Source of the DNA: an uncultured Oscillospiraceae bacterium
Lineage (GTDB): Bacteria > Bacillota > Clostridia > Oscillospirales > Ruminococcaceae
DNA: 48,394 nt
Reading direction: 5' to 3'
NCBI GenBank assembly: GCA_934464775.1
Contig: CAKSKG010000019.1
Location: 1-48,394 of the forward strand
Position 1 is the first letter of the stretch. Every line of letters begins with the position of its first letter. A program made the position numbers and the translations under genes. The notes under the pieces were generated by a model, which saw only the letters and a list, made by a program, of their open reading frames with translations, ran no database searches and was not told where the DNA came from. This document shows positions 30,507 to 39,621 of this stretch, one piece after another.

Positions 30507-32558
30507 ATGCCTTTTCTTCCCGTTTCAAAGGAAGATATGGACAGAATGGGAATCGGACAACTTGATTATATAGTGGTAACAGGAGACAGTTATGTTGACC
30601 ACCCCTCTTTCGGTACGGCGATAATTTCCCGTATAATCGAAAGTCTGGGCTTTACGGTGGGAATCATTGCACAGCCCGACTGGCACTCCGACAGAGATTT
30701 CAAAAAGCTCGGCAGACCTAAGTATGCGTTTCTTGTAAACGGCGGAAATATCGACTCAATGGTGGCGCATTATACCGTTGCAAAGCGCCGCCGCTCCGAG
30801 GACGCATATACGGCAGGCGGAGTTATGGGAAAGCGCCCCGACAGGGCAGTGACGGTCTACTGTCACAAGCTCCGTGAGATATACGGCGATATCCCCATAG
30901 GCATCGGCGGACTTGAAGCTTCTTTAAGGCGATTTGCCCATTATGATTACTGGGACGACTGCGTTCACCCCAGCATTCTTGAAGAGAGCGGCGCTGATAT
31001 ACTTATGTACGGCATGGGCGAGCGTCAGATAAAGGCTATCTGCGAACGTCTTGCACAGGGCGAGGATATCCATGATATTCGTGACGTGAGAGGAACGGCA
31101 TATCTCTGCGACCCCAAGGAAACGCCCTACGGCTGCGTTGAATGTGCATCATTCAAGGTCATAAGCGAGAACAAGGAAGCCTATGCAAAGGCGTGCCGCC
31201 AGCAGATGGACTGGCAGGACGAGGTCTACGGCAGAACGGTGATACAGCGCCAGTCCGAGAAAATGCTGGTGCAGCTTGCGCCTGCTCCCGTGCTGACGAC
31301 TCCCGAGCTTGATGCGGTGTATGAGCTGCCTTATATGCGCACATGGCACCCGATGTATGACAAGGACGGCGGTGTTCCCGGGATCGAAGAGGTGGAGTTC
31401 TCAATAACTCACAACAGAGGCTGCTTCGGCAACTGCAACTTCTGCTCTATCGCACTTCATCAGGGCAGACGAATTGCCGTAAGAAGCGAGGAGAGCGTTC
31501 TTAAAGAGGCAAAGCTGCTGACAACTCTGCCGAACTTCAAGGGATATATCCATGATGTGGGCGGACCTACCGCAAACTTCCGTCACCCCTCATGTCAGAA
31601 GCAGCTGACCATGGGACTTTGCAAGGGCAAGAAATGTCTTGCACCTACGCCGTGTCCGAATCTTGATGTTGACCATACGGAATATCTTGATCTGCTCCGA
31701 AAGGTGAGAGCCTTAAAGGGCGTGAAAAAGGTATTTATCCGAAGCGGTATCCGTTATGATTATCTCATTGAGGATAAAAATGACGAGTTCATGCGTGAGC
31801 TTATAGAATATCATGTAAGCGGTCAGCTTAAAGTTGCTCCCGAGCATTGTTCGGCAGTGGTGCTGGATAAAATGGGCAAGCCTCATATTGAAGCATATAA
31901 GAGATTCCAGGAAAAGTTTTATAAAATGACGGGACAGATAGGCAAGGAGCAGTATCTTGTGCCTTATCTTATGTCATCTCACCCCGGAAGCACAATAAAT
32001 GAGGCTGTGGAGCTGGCATTGTTCCTGAAAAGTCTTAAAATGCGTCCCGAACAGGTGCAGGACTTCTATCCCACACCGGGAACTATTTCCACCTGTATGT
32101 TCTATACGGAGCTTGACCCATACACAATGGAAAAGGTCTATGTTCCCAAAAAGCCCGAGGAAAAAGCTATGCAGCGTGCGCTGCTGCAATATTTCCGTCC
32201 GCAGAACCAGCGCAGGGTCATTGAAGCGCTTATTGCCGCCCACAGGACCGATCTTATCGGAAATTCCCCCGAATGTCTTGTGAAGCCCGATGCCGAATAT
32301 CTTGAATATCAGAAGCGCAGGTCCGCGGCAAAGGATAAAAAGGTCGGAAAGGATCACGGAGGTAGTGATAGAAAATGGCAGAAAAACGGAAAAGCACAGG
32401 CAGCAGACCGTCGGGATCAGGGAAGAAATCACAGTCAAAAACAGCAAAGAGGACAGGCTCAGGGCAGAACAGACCGTCAGCCAAATCGTCCAAATCAACA
32501 TATAAGCGGAGCAAGGGCAGATCATCAAAGAAATCACAGTCAGCGGCGAAAAGGATAG
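30507..32558 (+). CDS. YgiQ family radical SAM protein (UPF0313), extended C-terminus
   Basis: A 683-residue radical SAM enzyme of the YgiQ type. The cluster-binding CX3CX2C is GCFGNCNFC (Cys306, 310, 313). The N-terminal MPFLPVSKEDM, GDSYVDHPSF and the later PEHCS and DFYPTPGT motifs are characteristic. Family members are usually about 600-640 residues. The last 65-70 residues are Lys/Gln/Arg-rich and run 184 bases into the next gene in another frame. In the +2 frame the triple stop TAGTGATAG sits just before that gene's ATG, suggesting an original stop there and a frameshift in an A-run (see findings). The enzyme's reaction is not known. Confidence 0.9.
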   Translation: MPFLPVSKEDMDRMGIGQLDYIVVTGDSYVDHPSFGTAIISRIIESLGFTVGIIAQPDWHSDRDFKKLGRPKYAFLVNGGNIDSMVAHYTVAKRRRSEDAYTAGGVMGKRPDRAVTVYCHKLREIYGDIPIGIGGLEASLRRFAHYDYWDDCVHPSILEESGADILMYGMGERQIKAICERLAQGEDIHDIRDVRGTAYLCDPKETPYGCVECASFKVISENKEAYAKACRQQMDWQDEVYGRTVIQRQSEKMLVQLAPAPVLTTPELDAVYELPYMRTWHPMYDKDGGVPGIEEVEFSITHNRGCFGNCNFCSIALHQGRRIAVRSEESVLKEAKLLTTLPNFKGYIHDVGGPTANFRHPSCQKQLTMGLCKGKKCLAPTPCPNLDVDHTEYLDLLRKVRALKGVKKVFIRSGIRYDYLIEDKNDEFMRELIEYHVSGQLKVAPEHCSAVVLDKMGKPHIEAYKRFQEKFYKMTGQIGKEQYLVPYLMSSHPGSTINEAVELALFLKSLKMRPEQVQDFYPTPGTISTCMFYTELDPYTMEKVYVPKKPEEKAMQRALLQYFRPQNQRRVIEALIAAHRTDLIGNSPECLVKPDAEYLEYQKRRSAAKDKKVGKDHGGSDRKWQKNGKAQAADRRDQGRNHSQKQQRGQAQGRTDRQPNRPNQHISGARADHQRNHSQRRKG

Positions 32559-33493
32559 CCGAGGGCTTCGGCACCGTGCTTATCGTTATTGCGGTATGTG
32601 CGGTGTGCATTGCGGGCATACTTATTGAAAAGGGATTTTTCAGCGAGGATAATATTCCCGCATTTTCCGAGCTTACAGACGGTTCGGGAAAGGTGAATTT
32701 CACCGATGATACGGATTTTGACTTCGGAGTTTATTATATCGACGTGGGACAGGGCGACAGCGAGCTTATCCGTTCGGGAAGCACAACAGTGCTTATCGAC
32801 GCAGGCGAAAAGGAATACGGAAAGACCGTTTGCAGCTTTATCAAATCTCTGGGCATAGAAAAGCTGGATTATGTCATTGCGTCTCACCCTCATGCCGACC
32901 ATATCGGCGGCATGGCGGAGGTCATAAAGGAATTTGAGATCGGCAGGATAATCGTTCCGAGGGTTTCCGATGAGCTTATCCCCACAAGCACCGTTTATGA
33001 GAATTTTCTTGACGCAGTGCGTGAGAAAAGCATGAAGCTTACTCCCGCAAAGCAGGGTACGGTCTATCAGCTGGACGGCAGCGAGCTTGAAATACTTGCT
33101 CCCGTTTCGGACGATTATTCCGATCTGAATGATTTTTCGGTGGTGTGCCGCATCACTGACGGGAACAACAGCTTTCTGTTTACGGGCGATGCATCAAAGC
33201 CTGCCGAAAATGATATTCTCGACAGCGGTGAGGATATTTCCGCAGATGTGCTGAAGGTCGGACATCACGGCAGCAGCACATCATCGGAAAAGAATTTTCT
33301 TGAAGCCGTTCAGCCTGCGGTCTGCGTTATAAGCTGCGGAACAGGCAATTCCTACGGTCACCCAAATGAAGAAGCCATGAACAGATTAAATGCTTTTACC
33401 GATAAGATATACCGCACCGATCTTGACGGAACGGTGGTCATATATTCCGACGGGGATCAGCTTTATATCAAAACAGAAAAACAGAGGAACTGA
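32375..33493 (+). CDS. ComEC/Rec2-type metallo-beta-lactamase hydrolase, membrane-anchored
   Basis: A 372-residue protein. The first 60 residues are basic and Ser-rich, followed by one membrane helix (about 65-85). The hydrolase domain starts at YYIDVGQGDSE and carries HPHADHIGG (171-179), the zinc-binding motif of the ComEC C-terminal domain. Later GHHGSSTS and SYGHPNEE complete the active site. Such stand-alone domains are thought to act as exonucleases or phosphodiesterases outside the membrane; the substrate is uncertain. The start has GGAGG 12 bases upstream and lies inside the 3' end of the YgiQ gene. The DUF3006 gene follows two bases after. Confidence 0.9.
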   Translation: MAEKRKSTGSRPSGSGKKSQSKTAKRTGSGQNRPSAKSSKSTYKRSKGRSSKKSQSAAKRIAEGFGTVLIVIAVCAVCIAGILIEKGFFSEDNIPAFSELTDGSGKVNFTDDTDFDFGVYYIDVGQGDSELIRSGSTTVLIDAGEKEYGKTVCSFIKSLGIEKLDYVIASHPHADHIGGMAEVIKEFEIGRIIVPRVSDELIPTSTVYENFLDAVREKSMKLTPAKQGTVYQLDGSELEILAPVSDDYSDLNDFSVVCRITDGNNSFLFTGDASKPAENDILDSGEDISADVLKVGHHGSSTSSEKNFLEAVQPAVCVISCGTGNSYGHPNEEAMNRLNAFTDKIYRTDLDGTVVIYSDGDQLYIKTEKQRN

Positions 33494-33495
33494 AT

Positions 33496-33705
33496 ATGAT
33501 AAGCATTGACAGGATAGAAAACGGCATTGCCGCAGCCTATGACAGCGGCGGTGCAAAAACGGATATACCGCTGAGTATGATAGTCGGCAGTCCCCGAGAG
33601 GGTGATGTGCTGGTGTATTCCGACGGAAAATATCTTATAGACCGTGCCGCCGCAGAGGAAAGACGGCGCAAGATCAAAGCAAAGCAGGATCAGCTCTGGG
33701 AGTGA
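33496..33705 (+). CDS. DUF3006 domain protein
   Basis: A 69-residue protein starting MISIDRIENGIAAAYDSGG and containing GDVLVYSDGKYLID, the DUF3006 pattern, with a Lys/Glu-rich end. It begins two bases after the metallo-beta-lactamase gene; the pairing of DUF3006 with ComEC-like hydrolases is common in Firmicutes, so the two probably work together. No function is established. Confidence 0.9.
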   Translation: MISIDRIENGIAAAYDSGGAKTDIPLSMIVGSPREGDVLVYSDGKYLIDRAAAEERRRKIKAKQDQLWE

Positions 33706-33749
33706 TCTCGGAATACGGTTCTTTTAATATCTGAAAGAGGGTAATTATT

Positions 33750-34643
33750 ATGCAGAATGAACTGCTGGCAAGACTGAATGATAACATCGGAAATCTTTCA
33801 AAGGGGCATAAAAAGATCGCCGAATATATCAGCAGCCATTATGACAAGGCGGCTTTTATGACAGCTTCAAAGCTTGGCTCTATCGTGGGAGTAAGCGAAT
33901 CAACGGTGGTGCGTTTTGCCACGGAGCTTGGCTATGACGGCTATCCCGAGCTTCAGAAAGCGCTGAAGGAATTTACAAGCAACAAGCTTACGACCGTTCA
34001 GCGAATGGACGTTATGTCCGATCAGTTTGCAGGCGAGGACGTGCTTACAAAGGTCATGAATTTTGATATCGATCAGATCAAGCGCACACTTGAAGCTACC
34101 GACAAGGAGGATTTCTACCGCACGGTCGATGCTCTCTGCGAAGCCAAAACCATTTATGTTATCGGCGCACGTTCGGCTTCGGTTTTGGCAAGATTTATAG
34201 TTTTCTATTTCAATGTCATGTTCGACAGTGTTAAGATAATCCATACAACAAGTACAAGTGAAATGTTTGAGCAGATCATCAATATCCATGAAAATGATAT
34301 CATGATAGGAATAAGCTTCCCCAGATATTCAAAGCATACGGTAAAGGCGTTCAAATATGCAAAGGAAAACGGCGCTAAGGTCATTGCAATAACCGACAGC
34401 CGCACATCTCCCATTGCGGAAAATGCGGATCATCTTCTGCTGGCACGCAGCGACATGGCTTCTTTTGCCGATTCGCTGGTTGCGCCTATGAGCCTGATAA
34501 ATGCTCTGCTGACAGCTATCAGTATGCGCAAGAGGGAATATGTTTCCAATAACTACAACCGTCTGGAACGCATCTGGGAAGAATATGAGGTATACGAAAA
34601 GTCCGACGATCAGGACTATGCTTCCCCCGAAGATAATAAATGA
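33750..34643 (+). CDS. MurR/RpiR family transcriptional regulator
   Basis: A 297-residue regulator. Residues 1-80 form the RpiR winged-helix with LGSIVGVSESTVVRFATELG; residues about 125-260 form a SIS (sugar isomerase) domain that binds phosphosugars, with IYVIGARSASVLARF and IGISFPRYSKHT. GAGGG precedes the ATG. RpiR proteins usually sense a sugar phosphate or N-acetylmuramate-6-phosphate and control nearby catabolic genes, but the neighbours here are housekeeping genes, so its target is probably elsewhere. Confidence 0.94.
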   Translation: MQNELLARLNDNIGNLSKGHKKIAEYISSHYDKAAFMTASKLGSIVGVSESTVVRFATELGYDGYPELQKALKEFTSNKLTTVQRMDVMSDQFAGEDVLTKVMNFDIDQIKRTLEATDKEDFYRTVDALCEAKTIYVIGARSASVLARFIVFYFNVMFDSVKIIHTTSTSEMFEQIINIHENDIMIGISFPRYSKHTVKAFKYAKENGAKVIAITDSRTSPIAENADHLLLARSDMASFADSLVAPMSLINALLTAISMRKREYVSNNYNRLERIWEEYEVYEKSDDQDYASPEDNK

Positions 34644-34653
34644 GGAAAACCGA

Positions 34654-35889
34654 ATGTATGATTGTATAATTATCGGCGGCGGCGCAGCGGGACTTATGGC
34701 TGCAATAACCGCTGCCGACTGCGGCAAAAACGTGCTTGTTGCCGATAAAAACGACCGTGTGGGCAGAAAGCTCATGATAACGGGCAAGGGCAGATGCAAC
34801 GTCACAAACAATTGTGACAGGGACGAATTCATGGATAATATCCCCGAAAATTCGCGGTTTCTTTATTCCGCCTATTCCCAGTTTTCAAGCTATGACTGCA
34901 TGGATTTTTTCGAGGGACTGGGCGTGCCGCTTAAAACCGAAAGGGGAAACAGGGTCTTTCCCGTCAGCGACAAGGCGGAGGACATTGTTTCCGCCCTTGA
35001 GCGTGCGGTTTCCGAGAGAACAATTACCGTGAAAAAGGGAAAGGTCACTTCCGTATGTGCCGAGGACGGACATATCACGGGAATAAAAATGGGCGGAAAT
35101 TTTATCCCTGCCGAAAAAGTGCTTATCGCAACGGGAGGCTGCTCCTATCCGAAAACAGGCTCTGACGGTGACGGCTACCGCTTTGCAAAGGAGCTGGGAC
35201 ATCATATCGTGCCGATAAAGCCGTCGCTTGTTCCGCTTATTTCCGAGGAAAAATACTGCGCGGATATGATGGGGCTGTCGCTTAAAAATGTGACGCTTAC
35301 TCTTCATGACGATAAAATCGGCAAGGTAATATTTTCCGAGCTTGGTGAAATGCTGTTTACCCATTTCGGAGTTTCGGGACCGCTGGTGCTGAGTGCATCG
35401 AGCCATATCCGAAAAATGGAGCGTGGGAGATACCGCATAGTTATCGACTTAAAGCCTGCATTGGACGAAAAAAAGCTGGACGCAAGAATACAGCGTGATT
35501 TTTCCGAAGGCTCAAACCGTGATTTTATCAATTCGCTTGGAAAGCTTCTTCCTGCGAAAATGATACCTGTTATGGTGTCGCTTACGGGTATCGCCCCGGA
35601 TAAAAAGGTGAATCAGATAAGCCGAACGGAGCGTTATGAGCTTATGCGCCTGATAAAGAATTTTCCGATCACGGTCAAGGATTTCCGCCCCGTTGCGGAA
35701 GCGATAGTAACGGGCGGCGGAGTTGACGTATCGGAAATAAGTCCGAAAACAATGGAATCGAAGCTTGTAAAGGGACTGTACTTCGCAGGCGAGGTAATGG
35801 ACGTTGACGCTTACACGGGCGGATTTAACTTGCAGATCGCATTTTCAACAGGCTATGCGGCGGGAATGAGCCTTGGCGCATGGGACTGA
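34654..35889 (+). CDS. HI0933-family (BaiN-like) flavoprotein
   Basis: A 411-residue FAD-binding oxidoreductase. The start at 34654 (MYDCIIIGGGAAGLMAA) gives the dinucleotide fold at once and has GAGGA seven bases upstream; the longer frame from 34540 overlaps the RpiR gene and is unlikely. KLMITGKGRCNVTNN and the C-terminal GGFNLQIAFSTGYAAG motifs are those of the HI0933/BaiN (YhiN) family. BaiN was linked to bile-acid reduction in some gut Clostridia, but most members have no known substrate. It lies 21 bases before cmk. Confidence 0.9.
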   Translation: MYDCIIIGGGAAGLMAAITAADCGKNVLVADKNDRVGRKLMITGKGRCNVTNNCDRDEFMDNIPENSRFLYSAYSQFSSYDCMDFFEGLGVPLKTERGNRVFPVSDKAEDIVSALERAVSERTITVKKGKVTSVCAEDGHITGIKMGGNFIPAEKVLIATGGCSYPKTGSDGDGYRFAKELGHHIVPIKPSLVPLISEEKYCADMMGLSLKNVTLTLHDDKIGKVIFSELGEMLFTHFGVSGPLVLSASSHIRKMERGRYRIVIDLKPALDEKKLDARIQRDFSEGSNRDFINSLGKLLPAKMIPVMVSLTGIAPDKKVNQISRTERYELMRLIKNFPITVKDFRPVAEAIVTGGGVDVSEISPKTMESKLVKGLYFAGEVMDVDAYTGGFNLQIAFSTGYAAGMSLGAWD

Positions 35890-35910
35890 TTTCAATAGGG
35901 AGATGATACG

Positions 35911-36582
35911 ATGTCTATAAATGTTGCAATTGACGGCCCCGCAGGTGCGGGAAAATCCACGCTTGCACGTGCTGCGGCAAAGGAGCTTGGATTTATTTAT
36001 GTTGATACGGGCGCACTTTACCGCTCGGTGGCGTATTATGCGATAAAAAACAATACCGATCCGCATGACAGTGAAAATGTTGTGCCGCTTCTGAAAAATA
36101 TCAGACCCGAACTGAAATACATAGGCGGAGAGCAGCACGTTTTTCTTAACGGTGAAGACGTTTCTGGATTTATCCGCACACCCGAGGTTTCCATGGGAGC
36201 TTCAGCAGTGTCGGCAATTCCTGCGGTGAGAGAATTTCTTTTTGATCTCCAGAAAAATATCGCAGCTGAGAATAATATAATCATGGACGGACGTGACATC
36301 GGAACAGTTGTGCTTCCTAATGCGGACGTGAAAATATACCTCACAGCTTCTGCGGAGGTCCGTGCCGACAGACGCTATAAGGAGCTTGCCGAAAAGGGAA
36401 TGTCACCTGTTTATGATGAGGTTCTGGAGGACATAAAGCAGCGTGATTACAATGATATGCACCGTGATATCGCTCCGCTGAAACAGGCAGATGATGCTGT
36501 TCTGCTTGATACTTCTTCGGATTCGCCCGAACGGGCACTGGAAAGACTTATCGGTATAATCAAGGATAAGACGAATATATAA
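35911..36582 (+). CDS. cmk: Cytidylate kinase
   Basis: A 223-residue kinase that phosphorylates CMP and dCMP. The P-loop GPAGAGKST is at residues 9-17, followed by YVDTGALYRSVAY and the DGRDIGTVV motif, all diagnostic. It has GGGAG upstream of ATG. HI0933-cmk neighbourhood is common in Clostridia. Confidence 0.96.
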   Translation: MSINVAIDGPAGAGKSTLARAAAKELGFIYVDTGALYRSVAYYAIKNNTDPHDSENVVPLLKNIRPELKYIGGEQHVFLNGEDVSGFIRTPEVSMGASAVSAIPAVREFLFDLQKNIAAENNIIMDGRDIGTVVLPNADVKIYLTASAEVRADRRYKELAEKGMSPVYDEVLEDIKQRDYNDMHRDIAPLKQADDAVLLDTSSDSPERALERLIGIIKDKTNI

Positions 36583-36609
36583 CACATTTCAAACGAAAGG
36601 AACATTATT

Positions 36610-37473
36610 ATGCAGGAAATTATCAGATCGGGAAATTTTACGGCTGCCGTTGATTCGCTTGGAGCAGAGCTTGTTTCATTCAAGGACGGAAGCGGGAGAG
36701 AATATATGTGGCAGGCAGATCCTGAAATATGGAAGAGACACGCACCTGTGCTTTTTCCCTTTGTGTGCAGCACGGACAGCAAGAAATTCACTGTAAACGG
36801 CAGGGAATTCAAGATGTCAAACCATGGCTTTGCCCGTGACAGTCAGTTTGAAAAGGCAGCTTCATCGGAGAACAGTGTTTCATTTGTGCTTAGATCAAGC
36901 AATGCTACAAAGGCGCTTTATCCATATGATTTTGAATTCACTGTTACATATACTCTTGAAAACAATAAGATCACAGCTGTATTTTCCGCAAAAAATACGG
37001 GCAGCGAGGATATGTACTGCTTTATCGGCGGTCACCCCGGCTTCAGCTGCCCCATGTCCGACGATGAGAAGTTTGACGATTACTATGTGAAGTATGAGAA
37101 GCCCGAAACTATCATTCAGGAGCTTCCCGACGGCAGAAAGATCACAGTTGCCGATAACACCGACACTGTAAATATTACAAGAGAGCTTTTTGCAAATGAT
37201 GTTTTCATGAAGGAAAAGCCTGCATCTTCCGAGGTTTCCCTTATCGGCAGAAAGAGCGGCAAGGGCGTAAAGGTTTCTTATGATAACAGCGGCTGCATTG
37301 CTGTATGGTCACCTGCGGCGGATAATGCAGCGTTTGTGTGCCTTGAGCCTTGGACTTCCGTTCCCGTTTACTGCGACAAAACAGAGGAGCTTACGGAAAT
37401 GCCCCATGCATTGAAGATCAAGGCAGGAGACAAGTATGATTTCTCATTTGTGATCGAGCTTCTCGGTGTATGA
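36610..37473 (+). CDS. Aldose 1-epimerase family protein
   Basis: A 287-residue sugar mutarotase-like protein. The fold's landmarks are visible: MWQADPEIWKRHAPVLFPFVC near residue 35, MSNHGFARDSQF (with the catalytic His) near 73, and GGHPGFSCP with the second His near 138. It is of the LacX/YeaD-like aldose epimerase group. GAAAGGA precedes the start. It has no sugar-catabolic neighbours, so its natural sugar is unknown. The next gene starts 19 bases downstream. Confidence 0.9.
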   Translation: MQEIIRSGNFTAAVDSLGAELVSFKDGSGREYMWQADPEIWKRHAPVLFPFVCSTDSKKFTVNGREFKMSNHGFARDSQFEKAASSENSVSFVLRSSNATKALYPYDFEFTVTYTLENNKITAVFSAKNTGSEDMYCFIGGHPGFSCPMSDDEKFDDYYVKYEKPETIIQELPDGRKITVADNTDTVNITRELFANDVFMKEKPASSEVSLIGRKSGKGVKVSYDNSGCIAVWSPAADNAAFVCLEPWTSVPVYCDKTEELTEMPHALKIKAGDKYDFSFVIELLGV

Positions 37474-37492
37474 GTGAAGGGGGTACGATCAT

Positions 37493-38035
37493 ATGACCGT
37501 TGAAAAGGGCAGACCTGCCGATGTGACAGGCAGGCTTGAAAAGGAAATAAGATCATACGATCTTCTGGATTCGCTGGGTATCGAATATGAAAGAGCCGAT
37601 CACGAGGCGGCATTTACAATGGGCGACTGCGACGCTGTTTCTTCCGCACTGGGCATAAGGATATGCAAGAATCTGTTTCTCTGCAACAGGCAGAAAACGG
37701 AATTCTATCTCCTTGTGATGCCCGAGGATAAGCCTTTCAAGACAAAGGAAATAACGGGGCAGCTCGGCTGTGCAAGGCTTTCCTTTGCAAGTGAAGAGAG
37801 CCTGCTTGAAATGCTGGATCTCACTCCGGGATCGGCGTCGATTATGGGTCTTATGAATGACACCGAAAACAGGGTACAGCTGGTGGTGGATTCGGAGCTT
37901 CTCGATGAGGAATATTTCGGCTGTCACCCATGCATCAATACATCGAGCCTTAAAATAAAAACATCTGACGTTTTTGATAAGCTGATAAAGGCAATGCATC
38001 ACAGCTACTGCACCGTAACACTGACAGGTGAATGA
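37493..38035 (+). CDS. YbaK/ProX-type aminoacyl-tRNA deacylase
   Basis: A 180-residue trans-editing protein resembling the prolyl-tRNA synthetase-associated (YbaK/EbsC, ProX) domain. It has the conserved RADHEAAFTM, LGIRICKNLFLCN and PGSASIMGLMND segments. Such proteins clear mischarged Ala-tRNA(Pro) in the cytoplasm. AGGGGG precedes the start. It ends at a strong terminator, closing the plus-strand series that starts with tepA. Confidence 0.92.
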   Translation: MTVEKGRPADVTGRLEKEIRSYDLLDSLGIEYERADHEAAFTMGDCDAVSSALGIRICKNLFLCNRQKTEFYLLVMPEDKPFKTKEITGQLGCARLSFASEESLLEMLDLTPGSASIMGLMNDTENRVQLVVDSELLDEEYFGCHPCINTSSLKIKTSDVFDKLIKAMHHSYCTVTLTGE

Positions 38036-38059
38036 TATCACAAATCAAATAAAAAGAAA

Positions 38060-38090
38060 AAGCACATCGGCAAACGATGTGCTTTTCTTT
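38060..38090 (+). terminator. Terminator after the ProX gene
   Basis: AAGCACATCG (38060-38069) and CGATGTGCTT (38075-38084) form a perfect 10-bp stem with GCAAA loop, then TTCTTTT. The AT-rich 38091-38259 beyond it shows no gene. Confidence 0.9.
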
Positions 38091-38259
38091 TGGAAAGATA
38101 TATAGAGAACAGAGTGGTATTTGTTATTCAATAAATATATTATATCTCATTTTCAGCGAATATTCAATGATTAAATTAGTCAGATTTTTATGCAATAATT
38201 ATACAATGTGTTTGAGCGTGTATAAAATAATATGATGAAATTTGTCAAAAATATACAAA

Positions 38260-38931
38260 TTAATAGCCGAGAGGTTCGTTTACGAGCACGACCTTTATCC
38301 TGCCCTTGAAGCGCTGATAGCCTGTAACGACATAGCTGCAGCAAATGCGATTTTCGCTGCGGCAGCCGCCTGTCATAGTTGTATTTCCCGATGCATAAGC
38401 CATACATTCACCCTTTTCACGGCAGTATGTTGCGCAGTTGAGCCTGTGGGTATTTGCGGGGGCAGCAATCGTTTTTACACGCTTTACAGCCTCGTTTATA
38501 TCGGAAACAATCTTGTTGCAGCCTGCAACGACGATTACTGTGTCGGGACCGTAGCAAAGTGCAGCCACACGGTTTCCGTTGCCGTCAACATTGTAAAGCT
38601 CGCCGTTTTCGGTTATTGCGTTGGAGCTGCAAATGAATACGTCCGCCGAAAGGCTGTCACGGTAGCACTTTTTGATAGCATCGCCCGTAAGTCCCGAACG
38701 GTCGAGGAACTTATAATTTCCGCTGCGGAGAGTGTCAATAATGCCGCATTCGTTAAGAGTTGCGGAGCCGCCAACGCCTACAGTCATTCCGGGTTCAAGG
38801 AATGATTCCACGATCTTCTTGGCTTCGGCTGCATTTTCGGCAATATAGCAATCCATATTGTTTCGTTTGAGATTTTCACTTGTCTTGACAGCACGCTTTT
38901 CGATAACTGACATTAAGTTTTCATCACACAT
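38260..38931 (-). CDS. LUD domain protein (lactate utilisation protein-like)
   Basis: A 223-residue protein of the LUD (LutC/YkgG-like) family. GGSATLNECGI, GLTGDA, SSNAITENGELYNVDGNGNR and GPDTVIVVAG are landmark segments. Cysteines are clustered at the C-terminal end (CATYCREKGEC and CRSENRICCS), suggesting a metal or redox site. Known family members work with LutA/LutB in lactate oxidation, but neither is adjacent; free-standing Clostridial members are poorly characterised. AAAGGAGT precedes the start. Confidence 0.88.
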   Translation of the reverse strand: MCDENLMSVIEKRAVKTSENLKRNNMDCYIAENAAEAKKIVESFLEPGMTVGVGGSATLNECGIIDTLRSGNYKFLDRSGLTGDAIKKCYRDSLSADVFICSSNAITENGELYNVDGNGNRVAALCYGPDTVIVVAGCNKIVSDINEAVKRVKTIAAPANTHRLNCATYCREKGECMAYASGNTTMTGGCRSENRICCSYVVTGYQRFKGRIKVVLVNEPLGY

Positions 38932-38957
38932 GACTGCATTACTCCTTTTTATTAACT

Positions 38958-38975
38958 TTATAATTACAATTATAA
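38958..38975. promoter_or_regulatory. Palindrome at the LUD gene promoter
   Basis: TTATAATT-ac-AATTATAA is a perfect 8-bp inverted repeat, 27 bases upstream of the LUD gene start and overlapping a possible minus-strand -10 (TATAAT). Operator role is a guess. Confidence 0.35.
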
Positions 38976-39035
38976 CATATAAACAATAAAAAAGATACTA
39001 TTTTTGTCGATTTTTGGCTGATTGAACAAAAATGT

Positions 39036-39527
39036 TCAAATGCCATAGTTGTATTTTAACAATTCAATGCCTGATTTAGTCTTAAAAATTTTATTTTTCA
39101 CTGAAATTATCTGCTCTTTTTTCATCTCGTCCTCGTAGGCGTTGACAAGGAAATCCGCTTCAACAAGTATCTGAAGTCTTATCGAAGAAAGATCGGTGTA
39201 GGTGTGATGATGTGCGATAAGATAATTCACATCGTCGATGAATCCCTGCTCCGCACCCAACGATGAAAGTATCTCCGAAGCAATGGCAGGACCCTCCAGC
39301 TCCTGATATTTTCCTGCCGATGAGTTGTATTTCTTCTCGGCATTATGTATCCCGATATCATGGAGAACAGCCGCCGCTTCGATGATATTTATATCCTCGG
39401 CAGGGAGCTTTTCGGCTTCGGCAATTGTTTTTGCAAAGGCATATACCTTCATGAAATGGGCGATCCTGCGGGAGTCGGGGCAGTCGTATTCGCAGGCCTT
39501 TGTGATGAGCAATGAAATATCGGTCAT
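39036..39527 (-). CDS. HD domain phosphohydrolase
   Basis: A 163-residue protein with an HD domain: RRIAHFMKVYAFAKTI gives the first His, AAAVLHDIGIH the HD pair near residue 56 and IAHHHTY a later metal ligand. Such small HD proteins hydrolyse phosphate esters, often of nucleotides; the substrate is unknown. AAAGGAA precedes ATG. It is divergent from the P-loop ATPase gene. Confidence 0.9.
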   Translation of the reverse strand: MTDISLLITKACEYDCPDSRRIAHFMKVYAFAKTIAEAEKLPAEDINIIEAAAVLHDIGIHNAEKKYNSSAGKYQELEGPAIASEILSSLGAEQGFIDDVNYLIAHHHTYTDLSSIRLQILVEADFLVNAYEDEMKKEQIISVKNKIFKTKSGIELLKYNYGI

Positions 39528-39621
39528 ATGAAAATTCCTTTCTGTAACAACGGTTTATTTTTTGCATAATATGAAATACGAAAAACATTTTTCAAATTCA
39601 GTGAAACGGAGATGAATTTAT

